A DNA stretch of 5,309 bases from an uncultured Eubacteriales bacterium (GTDB lineage Bacteria > Bacillota_A > Clostridia > Christensenellales > Aristaeellaceae), in assembly GCA_902766515.1 (NCBI GenBank), contig CACXEB010000131.1, positions 1 to 5,309 on the forward strand. The letters run 5' to 3'. This document shows positions 1-5,309 of this stretch, piece by piece (position 1 is the stretch's first letter; every line of letters starts with the position of its first letter). A program made the position numbers and the translations under genes. The notes under the pieces were generated by a model. That model was not told where the DNA came from. It saw nothing but the letters and a program-made list of their open reading frames with translations, and ran no database searches.

Positions 1-18
1 ACAAAGGGGGTCCATGCC

Positions 19-897
19 ATGACAGTGCTGCTGGTAGCGGCCATGACCGTTCTGTTTTCCTTCCAGTCGCTGTTCTGCAAGCTGTTTTCCGAAAAAAACA
101 CCGGCAGCAGCGCCGCCGCGACGTCCACGGTCTTTTCGATCACCTACGGCGCGTTCGCCGGGATCGCCACCCTGATCCTGTCCGGGTTCCGCTTCGCCCC
201 CTCCGGGACGACGCTGGCCTTCGGCCTGGTCAACGCGATCGTCCTGCTGACATACAACACCGCCATGATCGAGGCGAGCCGGTCCGGCTCCTACTCCTTC
301 CAGATGATCTGCGTGCTGTTCGGCGGCATCGTCCTGCCGCTGTTCCACCAGGTGCTGTTCCTGGGCGGAACGCTGAGCCTGCTCCAGATCGCGGCCATCG
401 TCATGATGCTCATCGCCTTCGTGCTGCTGAACCTCAAGGGGCTGACGCTGAAGGGCAGCTCGGGCCGCTTCCTGCTGTGGTGCGCGCTGCTGTTTGTCGC
501 CAACGGCGTGTACGGCATCATCATGAACTGGCAGCAGCAGCTGATGAACGGCACCGAGCGGAACGAGATGATCATCCTGACCTACCTGGGCATGGCCCTG
601 CTGTACGCCGGGCTGCAGACGGTCCGCGACCGCCGGTCGCTGGCGGCCAGCTTCCGCATTCCCCGGACGCCCCTCATATACCTGCTTTTGTGCTGCGTCA
701 GCGCGACCGTCGCCGCCCACCTGCTGCTCTATGTCCTGACGCTGGTGGAAGCGCCGATCCTGTACACGATCGACAACGGCGGCGTGCTGGTGCTGTCCGT
801 TCTCTATTCCTGCGTGCTGTTCAGGGAGCGCCTCACGCCGGCGCAGATCGCCGGCATCGTCCTCTCCGCGGCCAGCATCATCATGCTGAACCTGTAA
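19..897 (+). CDS. EamA/DMT-superfamily membrane transporter
   Basis: A 292-residue polytopic inner-membrane protein, the usual length for the drug/metabolite transporter superfamily. About ten hydrophobic segments are visible (roughly residues 2-22, 37-57, 64-84, 92-114, 119-138, 150-170, 184-201, 217-240, 245-267 and 273-291), in two halves as in EamA-repeat proteins. The C-terminal end, FRERLTPAQIAG followed by a final hydrophobic helix, is the typical last-helix signature of this family. Members export or import small metabolites such as amino acids, sugars or nucleotides; the substrate cannot be read from the sequence. The ATG at 19 is preceded by AAAGGGGG (3-10) with 8 bases of spacing. 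The start lies in an ATGA, so the TGA at 20-22 could end an upstream gene and couple translation. The gene converges on the - strand genes and is probably not co-regulated with them. The family call is firm; the substrate is unknown. Confidence 0.9.
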   Translation: MTVLLVAAMTVLFSFQSLFCKLFSEKNTGSSAAATSTVFSITYGAFAGIATLILSGFRFAPSGTTLAFGLVNAIVLLTYNTAMIEASRSGSYSFQMICVLFGGIVLPLFHQVLFLGGTLSLLQIAAIVMMLIAFVLLNLKGLTLKGSSGRFLLWCALLFVANGVYGIIMNWQQQLMNGTERNEMIILTYLGMALLYAGLQTVRDRRSLAASFRIPRTPLIYLLLCCVSATVAAHLLLYVLTLVEAPILYTIDNGGVLVLSVLYSCVLFRERLTPAQIAGIVLSAASIIMLNL

Positions 898-903
898 CAA
901 AGC

Positions 904-954
904 AACGGAGCCTGCGGGCCGTCCCCTTCAAGGACGATGCTCGCAGGCTCCGTT
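904..954 (+). terminator. Long hairpin terminator between converging genes
   Basis: A perfect 13-base-pair stem joins 904-916 (AACGGAGCCTGCG) to 942-954. It can continue inward through 917-919 with 939-941 (one G-U pair), then after a two-base bulge through CGTCC (920-924) with GGACG (932-936), closing on a seven-base loop. On the + strand it is followed by a T-rich run TTTTGTTTTGGGTTT (953-967), as expected of an intrinsic terminator for the transporter gene, whose stop is only 7 bases upstream. On the - strand the stem is followed by the weaker TTGCTTTGTT, so it may also end the converging operon whose last stop is at 966-968. Bidirectional use is an inference from position and symmetry. 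Confidence 0.88.
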
Positions 955-965
955 TTGTTTTGGGT

Positions 966-1748
966 TTATTCAGCCGGCCTCAGATGCCGGTCGAAAAAGT
1001 CCAGCGTGAGGTTCCAGCTTTCCATGGCCGCCTCGGGCCGGTACATCGGCCGGTCATAGTACCAGATGCCGTGCCCTGCCCCGTCGTAGCGGTGGAATTC
1101 ATAGTCCTTCCCGCCAGCTTTCAGGCGCTCCTCCAGGATGTCCACGTCCTGCCTGGACGGGTTTTTGTCGTCATTGCCGAAGATGCCCAGGAGCGGAATC
1201 TGCAGCCGGTCGGTATAATCGATCGGCGCGACGGGCCGTGCGGGCGACAGCTGGTCCGGGCCGGCGACCACGCCGCCGCCCCAGCAGTCCACCGCGCAGT
1301 CAAAGCCGGGCACCGTGCAGGCCGCCAGGAAGGCGTGGCGCCCGCCCGAGCACATGCCGATGACGCCGACCCGGCCGTTGGACCGGGGCTGGGAGCGCAG
1401 GAAGGCCAGCGCGCCCGCCGTGTCGCCCATGACGCTGGCATCGCTCACCATGCCCGCCTCGCGCATCCGCTGGGACACCTCCGGCGGCTTCCCGGTGCCG
1501 TAATCCTGGTAGATATCCGGGCACAGGACGCTGTAGCCGTGGCTGGTCAGGCGGCAGCAGGTCTCCCGGCACCACTCGTCCCAGCCGGGCATGTGGGGGA
1601 TGAGGACGACGCCCGGCTGGCTGTCCCCGCCCAGCGGCCGCGACCAATAGCCGCGGACCTGCTTGCCGTCGTGGCCCGTGAAGGATACCGTCTCCGCGAC
1701 CAGGCCGGCATAGGCGCCTGTGTCAAAGTCGTTCCAATGATTGCCCAT
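966..1748 (-). CDS. Dienelactone hydrolase family protein (alpha/beta hydrolase)
   Basis: A 260-residue cytosolic alpha/beta hydrolase with no signal peptide, close to the family's usual length of about 230-260. Numbering from the ATG at 1748, the nucleophile elbow GMCSGG (131-136) gives Cys133, the cysteine nucleophile characteristic of dienelactone hydrolases. FGNDD (190-194) supplies the acid, most likely Asp194, and GAGHG (224-228) supplies His226, so the triad is complete. The segment PHMPGWDEW (51-59) sits where classical enzymes carry the Glu of their QEIFG motif and resembles a subfamily I recall with HHMPGWDEW; members are annotated but poorly characterised. Ester or lactone hydrolysis is likely, the substrate unknown. 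The same frame offers GTG at 1760 and 1757, which would overlap the upstream stop. I prefer the ATG because GGTGA (1754-1758) lies 5 bases ahead of it and family members start near this point. It is the last gene of its unit. Confidence 0.88.
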   Translation of the reverse strand: MGNHWNDFDTGAYAGLVAETVSFTGHDGKQVRGYWSRPLGGDSQPGVVLIPHMPGWDEWCRETCCRLTSHGYSVLCPDIYQDYGTGKPPEVSQRMREAGMVSDASVMGDTAGALAFLRSQPRSNGRVGVIGMCSGGRHAFLAACTVPGFDCAVDCWGGGVVAGPDQLSPARPVAPIDYTDRLQIPLLGIFGNDDKNPSRQDVDILEERLKAGGKDYEFHRYDGAGHGIWYYDRPMYRPEAAMESWNLTLDFFDRHLRPAE

Positions 1749-1753
1749 CGCCG

Positions 1754-2629
1754 TCACCACACTTCGATCGTCCAGGCGTTGACGCTGGTCTCGCCGGGCA
1801 TGAGCGGCGTCCGGTCCGGCATTTTCTCCAGGTCCTCCACCACGCCTTCGCGGCCCGGCAGGACGCTCCAGGGCTCGATGCAGACGTAGGGCGCGTCGCT
1901 CTTGGGCTTGGACCAGAAGCCGATATAGGCCATCTGCGGCCAGGTCACGCGCACGCCGCGCTGTCCCTTGGGACTGGACAGGGTCACGTCCCGGGGCGCG
2001 TTGGCCAGGACGACCGCGTCCCGGTCAAACAGGTCATGGCGCAGCGGGATGGCGACGCCGTCCTTGAGGGCATAGGGCGTCCGGGTGCCATCGACGAGCA
2101 CGTTCTCCGAGAAGCCCACCAGGTCCGGCGCGGACGGCTCGCTGAAGGTAAGGGCGTAATCCTCGTACGCAAGGCCCGCTTCCAGCGGCACGTTGAAGCC
2201 CGGATGCCCGCCGACACCGAAGTACAGGGGCTCATCCGACCGGTTGGTCACCTCATAGCTGATCAGCAGGCGGCTGCCGTCCAGCGCATAGCGGACGCGG
2301 TACTCAAACGCATAGGGATAGCAGGCCCGGGTCGCCTCGTTGTCCCGGAGCACGAGGACGCAGCTGTCCGCGGCGGTCTGCTCCGTCTCCATGGGCGTCG
2401 TCGGCAAAAAGCCGTGGATCAGCATATCGTAGGACTTGCCGTGCAGGGTATACCGTTTTTCATGCAGGCGGCCGACGAAGGGAAACAGGTTCGGCGCCTG
2501 CTTGGCCCAGTAGGCCGGATCGCCCTGCCAGAGGTATTCGGTGCCCGTCTGCTTGCCATAGACAGAGTTCAGGGCGCCTCCCAGGGGGTTGACCACAACC
2601 CGCAGCCGTTCGTTTTCAAGCGTAATCAT
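1754..2629 (-). CDS. Aldose 1-epimerase family protein, LacX-like
   Basis: A 291-residue cytosolic protein of the galactose mutarotase fold (COG2017), whose members interconvert alpha and beta anomers of aldoses or sugar phosphates. Family landmarks appear in order: NPLGGAL near residues 14-20; LFPFVGRL (48-55) with the substrate-site Arg54; IHGF (71-74) with His72; the catalytic-His motif GVGGHPGFN (138-146) with His142; and CIEPW (250-254) with the catalytic base Glu252. The HGF / GHPGFN / CIEPW combination resembles the LacX branch rather than classical GalM. The role assignments of His142 and Glu252 follow from family knowledge. Length is normal. The ATG at 2629 is preceded by GAAAGGATGAGG (2634-2645), a good ribosome binding region. 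It is the first gene after the 129-base gap that holds a candidate promoter, and the hydrolase gene follows closely, so the two are probably translated from one message. Confidence 0.92.
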   Translation of the reverse strand: MITLENERLRVVVNPLGGALNSVYGKQTGTEYLWQGDPAYWAKQAPNLFPFVGRLHEKRYTLHGKSYDMLIHGFLPTTPMETEQTAADSCVLVLRDNEATRACYPYAFEYRVRYALDGSRLLISYEVTNRSDEPLYFGVGGHPGFNVPLEAGLAYEDYALTFSEPSAPDLVGFSENVLVDGTRTPYALKDGVAIPLRHDLFDRDAVVLANAPRDVTLSSPKGQRGVRVTWPQMAYIGFWSKPKSDAPYVCIEPWSVLPGREGVVEDLEKMPDRTPLMPGETSVNAWTIEVW

Positions 2630-2682
2630 GCAGCCTCATCCTTTCTGATACTGACGTCGAAAGCAGTGTGAATCAATATTCC

Positions 2683-2699
2683 GTCCGGCGTCGCCGGAC
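2683..2699. repeat. Perfect GC-rich palindrome, operator or 5' leader hairpin
   Basis: GTCCGGCG and CGCCGGAC are perfect inverted 8-base arms around a single central base at 2691. It lies in the leader of the aldose epimerase gene, about 54 bases before its ATG, and its right edge falls at the transcription start expected from the candidate promoter at 2706-2734. As DNA it could be a repressor operator; as RNA it could form a stem of up to 7 base pairs at the very 5' end of the message. No T-run follows on the - strand, so it is a poor terminator. Confidence 0.55.
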
Positions 2700-2705
2700 A
2701 ATCAC

Positions 2706-2734
2706 AGTGTACCATAGTTTGCTGGAAATAGAAA
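2706..2734 (-). promoter_or_regulatory. Candidate sigma-A-type promoter for the epimerase-hydrolase unit
   Basis: Read on the - strand, TTTCTA (2729-2734) is followed by a 17-base spacer and TACACT (2706-2711), which match the -35 and -10 consensus at 3 and 4 of 6 positions. A run of six A residues (2737-2742) lies just upstream, as in UP elements. The gap is clearly AT-richer than the flanking genes. Transcription would start near 2698-2700, giving a leader of about 70 bases. The match is modest and read by eye. Confidence 0.4.
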
Positions 2735-2758
2735 CATTTTTTCGCGGCGGAGGGCAGT

Positions 2759-3982
2759 TCATCCGATGGCGCCTCGAAGGCGCTCACCGATGGATTCCCC
2801 CAGCCGCTCCGCCTCGCCGGGCACCACCGGCAGCCGCTTGTACAGGAAGGTGGACTCCAGCGCCGCGTAGGTGCCGCGGGAGATATCGTCCCGGGTCGGC
2901 AGGTAGCCCAGCAGCTCCTCCGCGCAGCCGAGCACCAGCGCGTCCCCGCGCCCGCTCAGGCGGCGGATGTCCATGCCGATCTCCGTAAAGCCTTCGAACG
3001 GCAGCGCCAGCACCGGCACGCCGCCCAGCAGCAGGTACTTGACGGTGATCGGTTCTTCCTCCCGCAGGGTATCAAAGCGGGCCAGCATTTCCCGCTCCCA
3101 GATCATCGCCACGTACGCCGCGGGCCTGTCCGGCCCGCCGGCGGTTTCCACCGCCCGGGCGGCCGCCCCGCGGATATCATCGCGTGTCACCGGCATCAGC
3201 CGCAGTACGTCGGAAAAGCTGCCGCCCCCGAGCGTCAGCGGCAGTTCCGTCCGCTCGCCGTCCAGCGACGTGACCACCAGCCGGGCGAAGGAGGCCAGCA
3301 GGTCGTCGTTCATCCGGACGGGATCGATATCGCCGCACAGCCCGTTCAGGTAGATCGCCCGCATGCCCCTTGCCTCCAGCAGGCGGCATATTTCCCCCGC
3401 GAAGTCGGCCGATACGGTCTTCACCCGCCCCCGGAACACCCCATGGCAGGCGGCGCTGGCAACGGCGATCGGGGGCCGGGCCTTCCGGTCAAAAAAGAAC
3501 CCCCGCGTGCTGCGGTCCACCGGGCCGTCCGGAATGGTGCGGTTGTAGATGTGATGGTCCTCAAAGGGCGCGTGGATAAACCGGAGCGCCGCCACCTCGT
3601 CCGCGTCGGCCATCGCGGCGTCCACGGCGCGGCAGATGGCCGGGGCGACGGTGCGGACATAGTCCGCGTTCACGTACCCGCAGCCCTCATGGTACTTGAT
3701 CGTGGGGCCGGTATGGGTGTGGATGCTGACGATCAGCACGCGCTCCCGCGGGATCCCGGCGGCCTCCGCGTGCGCGAACACCCCTTCGCAGACCTCCCGG
3801 CTCAGCCCGAGCAAGTCGCAGCTGATGACCAGCGCGCGCTCATCGCCATCCTCTATATACAAGGCCCGCGCGTACAGCGGATCCCGCACAGAGACCGCGC
3901 AGCGGCCCAGGTAATACCCATAGCCGGCCAGCTCCACCCCCATCGGCGGCGTCAGTTCAAATCGGCCCAAACCAGCGCGCAT
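2759..3982 (-). CDS. Neutral/alkaline ceramidase-family hydrolase, cytosolic
   Basis: A 407-residue protein matching the N-terminal catalytic domain of neutral/alkaline non-lysosomal ceramidases (Ceramidase_alk family), zinc-dependent amidases. Numbering from the ATG at 3982: LTPPMG (10-15), LAGYG (18-22) and DPLYARAL (34-41) are the family opening; HTHTGP (88-93) and ACHGV (178-182) give the probable zinc ligands His88 and His180; SADFAGE (192-198) is conserved; PFEGFTEIG (328-336) and GYLPT (359-363) probably give Glu330 and Tyr360. The site thus looks complete. In NGLCGDIDP (213-221), Asp220 stands where true ceramidases have the catalytic Ser of GDVSP. There is no signal peptide and no C-terminal immunoglobulin-like domain, so a ceramide substrate is unlikely. 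It follows the SIS gene by 25 bases. A GTG at 3991 is also in frame but its first base belongs to the ribosome binding site, so the ATG is preferred. Confidence 0.87.
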   Translation of the reverse strand: MRAGLGRFELTPPMGVELAGYGYYLGRCAVSVRDPLYARALYIEDGDERALVISCDLLGLSREVCEGVFAHAEAAGIPRERVLIVSIHTHTGPTIKYHEGCGYVNADYVRTVAPAICRAVDAAMADADEVAALRFIHAPFEDHHIYNRTIPDGPVDRSTRGFFFDRKARPPIAVASAACHGVFRGRVKTVSADFAGEICRLLEARGMRAIYLNGLCGDIDPVRMNDDLLASFARLVVTSLDGERTELPLTLGGGSFSDVLRLMPVTRDDIRGAAARAVETAGGPDRPAAYVAMIWEREMLARFDTLREEEPITVKYLLLGGVPVLALPFEGFTEIGMDIRRLSGRGDALVLGCAEELLGYLPTRDDISRGTYAALESTFLYKRLPVVPGEAERLGESIGERLRGAIG

Positions 3983-3988
3983 CCGGCG

Positions 3989-3997
3989 CACCTCCTT
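3989..3997 (-). promoter_or_regulatory. Ribosome binding site that fixes the ceramidase-like start
   Basis: AAGGAGGTG on the - strand is a near-perfect match to the 16S rRNA tail. It ends 6 bases before the ATG at 3982-3980 (8 bases if the core is taken as AAGGAGG). The in-frame GTG at 3991-3989 overlaps its last bases and cannot use it, so the shorter product is favoured. Confidence 0.85.
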
Positions 3998-4007
3998 CCA
4001 CAGCGCT

Positions 4008-4745
4008 TCACTTCAGCCCCGGAATCATATCCCCGTACTCGGCGATCAGGCGGTCGTTCCAGGCATCGCCGCCGTCCACGTTGCTGGACTTGAAGAAGTC
4101 CGCCTCGAAACCGCCTTCGAGCGACAGCTCCTTGACCCGGCATACGATGGCCTGCAGGATGGCGGCGCCGACGGCGGTCGAGGTCGGGCCGACCATGGAG
4201 CCGTCCGGGAAGGCCACCGACGCGTCGCCCAGCACACCGCCGTTGTCCAGCACCAGGTCCGCTTCCTCGAACAGGCGCCGGTGCAGGCTGTTGCGGGCGG
4301 TCACCGCCCTGGTATGGGCAAGGCTGGTCAGGGCGATGACGTACACGCCCCGCTCCCGCGCTGCCCGGGCCAGCATGACCGGGGCCGCGTTCCGGCCCGA
4401 GTTGGAGATGGCGATCAGCACATCGCCGGCCTTCATCGGGTAGCGGCGCAGGAGCACCTCGGCCCAGTCTTCCCGGCGCTCTTCACGGGTGCTGCCCGCC
4501 GCGCTGACATGCAGCATCAGTTTCTCGTCCATGACCGGACAGACGCGCGCCATGCCGCCCGCCCGGTAGAAGACCTCCAGCGCCAGCAGGTGGCCGTGGC
4601 CCGTGCCGAAGGTGTAGACCATGCCGCCCTGCCGCAGGCTGTCCGCAATATGGCGGGCCGCTTCCTCCATGGCGCCGGACTGGGACCGCAGCGTCCTGTC
4701 CAGGATCGCTTCCAGGTTGTCAAAATAGGTATCGATCGCGCTCAT
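4008..4745 (-). CDS. SIS-domain phosphosugar-binding protein (UPF0309-type)
   Basis: A 245-residue cytosolic protein of the sugar-isomerase (SIS) fold, matching the UPF0309 group in length and motifs. Residues 1-40 are the leading helical part. FGTGHGHLLALEVFYRAGG (46-64) holds the first phosphosugar-binding loop. SNSGRN (114-119) is the second, Ser-rich loop that grips the phosphate in SIS domains, followed by VIALTSL (136-142). DNGGVLGDA (167-175) and GPTSTAVGA (186-194) are further signatures of this group. SIS domains bind or isomerise phosphorylated sugars, often amino-sugar phosphates; no activity is firmly assigned to this subgroup as far as I know. It is not MurQ, which is longer and has a different N-terminal signature. 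The ATG is preceded by AAGGAGG (4752-4758), 6 bases away and lying inside the last codons of the kinase gene, so the two are almost certainly co-transcribed and probably coupled. Confidence 0.9.
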   Translation of the reverse strand: MSAIDTYFDNLEAILDRTLRSQSGAMEEAARHIADSLRQGGMVYTFGTGHGHLLALEVFYRAGGMARVCPVMDEKLMLHVSAAGSTREERREDWAEVLLRRYPMKAGDVLIAISNSGRNAAPVMLARAARERGVYVIALTSLAHTRAVTARNSLHRRLFEEADLVLDNGGVLGDASVAFPDGSMVGPTSTAVGAAILQAIVCRVKELSLEGGFEADFFKSSNVDGGDAWNDRLIAEYGDMIPGLK

Positions 4746-4747
4746 GC

Positions 4748-5308
4748 TCAGCCTCCTTGAGTCCCTCTCATCGCTTGGTAAACCGCCCGGCTTGTCTGTT
4801 TCATCCGCTCCAGCGCCTCCTCAGGCACCGGCCCCCGCCTGCGCATCAGGTGGATGACGGCGCCCAGCTCCGGCGGGTATTCCGGCGCGCGGAAACGGAC
4901 CTCCGGCAGCCGGGACCGCAGGCTTTCGCCGAAGGCCTCCCGGGCGGCCGCGCTGTGGGCGAATATCCCGCCGTACAGGCCGACGAGCCGCGCCGCATCC
5001 GCTTTCCGGAACAGCGCGTCCGCCAGCGCGGCCAGCCGGTCCATCTGGTCCCGCAGGATCCGCCCGGCCACCGGATCGCCCTGTTCCGCCTGGGCAAGCA
5101 CCAGCCGGGCAAAACCCGCCACCCGATCCGGCGTGCAGGACGGCGCATACAGGAGCGGAATCAGGCCGCGCGGCGCATCCGCCCCGAAAAATGCCAGGGC
5201 GAGCCCGGTCAGCGGTGTGTCGGGCCCGACGCCGTCCGAGGCCGCTGCCACCGCCAGCAGGGCGTCGCGGGCGATCCCGTAGCCGCTGCCGGCGTCATCC
5301 AGCAGGTA
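4748..5308 (-). CDS. BadF/BcrA-family sugar kinase (N-acetylglucosamine kinase-like), C-terminal part
   Basis: The open frame continues through the right edge of the window, so only the last 186 residues are seen; the missing 120-odd N-terminal residues should hold the first phosphate-binding loop. An in-frame GTG at 5251 is internal, because the coding sequence upstream of it already shows a family motif: DDAGSGYGIARDAL (residues 4-17 of the visible part) corresponds to the GDEGSGYWIGRRAL motif of BadF/BadG/BcrA/BcrD ATPases and N-acetylglucosamine kinases. Further on, ADALFRKADAARLVGLYGG has the helix-then-LYGG pattern of this ASKHA-fold group, where LxGG lies near the nucleotide site. YPPELGAVIHLMRRRG near the end matches the typical PPExGA closing segment. 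The likely role is ATP-dependent phosphorylation of a sugar or amino sugar in the cytosol. It is two bases from the SIS gene, whose product would plausibly handle the phosphosugar. The family call is fairly sure; the substrate is an inference. Confidence 0.82.
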   Translation of the reverse strand, partial: YLLDDAGSGYGIARDALLAVAAASDGVGPDTPLTGLALAFFGADAPRGLIPLLYAPSCTPDRVAGFARLVLAQAEQGDPVAGRILRDQMDRLAALADALFRKADAARLVGLYGGIFAHSAAAREAFGESLRSRLPEVRFRAPEYPPELGAVIHLMRRRGPVPEEALERMKQTSRAVYQAMRGTQGG

Positions 5309-5309
5309 G

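Noticed and set aside
477..1889. A 470-codon open frame on the + strand
   Set aside because: It crosses from the end of the transporter through the terminator and antisense through the hydrolase and part of the epimerase. Its translation is rich in Arg, Ala, Pro and His with no recognisable domain, as expected of antisense frames in GC-rich DNA.
2652..2665. Possible catabolite response element TGACGTCGAAAGCA in the epimerase leader
   Set aside because: It keeps the TG...CG...CA framework but misses several other consensus positions, so it is not distinguishable from chance.
2036..2671. A 211-codon + strand open frame opposite the epimerase
   Set aside because: It is wholly antisense to a convincingly identified enzyme, has low-complexity composition, and lacks a good ribosome binding site.
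2758..2762. Intrinsic terminator right after the ceramidase-like gene
   Set aside because: No hairpin followed by a T-run on the - strand was found between its stop (2759) and the epimerase; the nearby six-base run reads as A on that strand, so readthrough into the epimerase remains possible.
3443..4093. A 216-codon + strand open frame opposite the ceramidase-like gene
   Set aside because: Antisense shadow across two well-supported genes; Arg/His/Ala-rich translation with no family motif.
4008..4745. MurQ (N-acetylmuramic acid 6-phosphate etherase) for the SIS gene
   Set aside because: MurQ is about 300 residues with a distinct N-terminal signature around its first loop; this protein has the shorter UPF0309 pattern FGTGHGH / SNSGRN / DNGGVLGD.
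4281..4760. A 159-codon + strand open frame opposite the SIS gene
   Set aside because: Antisense shadow of the SIS-domain gene with no domain signature.
4748..5251. A complete small gene starting at the GTG at 5251
   Set aside because: The frame stays open to the window edge and the residues upstream of the GTG carry the kinase-family DDAGSGYG motif, so the gene is truncated by the window, not short.

Overview
The window looks like a chromosomal stretch from a high-GC member of the Bacillota, probably a Clostridia-type anaerobe. The evidence is strong AAGGAGG-type ribosome binding sites, tightly packed co-directional genes, third codon positions rich in G/C, and gene families that are common together in carbohydrate-using Clostridia. 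The taxonomic call is an inference from style and content; no marker gene is present.

There are six protein genes. One lies on the + strand at the left: a complete ten-helix EamA/DMT-type transporter (19-897), which may be the last gene of a unit starting outside the window. It converges on five genes on the - strand, and one long hairpin (904-954) sits between the two converging units as a probable shared terminator. Read in transcription order (right to left), the - strand genes are: the C-terminal part of a BadF/BcrA-family (N-acetylglucosamine kinase-like) sugar kinase that runs off the right edge (4748-5308); a UPF0309-type SIS-domain phosphosugar-binding protein (4008-4745); a neutral-ceramidase-fold hydrolase without a signal peptide (2759-3982); a 129-base AT-richer gap with a candidate promoter and a perfect palindrome; a LacX-like aldose 1-epimerase family protein (1754-2629); and a dienelactone-hydrolase family alpha/beta hydrolase (966-1748).

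The kinase, SIS and ceramidase-like genes are separated by 2 and 25 bases and form one probable transcript. The epimerase and hydrolase are separated by 5 bases or overlap, depending on the start used, and form a second unit or an internally promoted continuation. The set suggests uptake-linked catabolism of a sugar or amino sugar: anomer interconversion (epimerase), phosphorylation (kinase), handling of the phosphosugar (SIS protein), and hydrolysis of an acyl or amide group (ceramidase-like enzyme) or an ester/lactone (hydrolase). The substrate is not visible in the sequence. The least explained part is the pairing of a predicted cytosolic ceramidase-fold enzyme, with Asp where true ceramidases have the catalytic Ser, with an amino-sugar-type kinase and a SIS protein. 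No gene-free stretch exceeds 300 bases, and I see no RNA gene, mobile element or CRISPR array.
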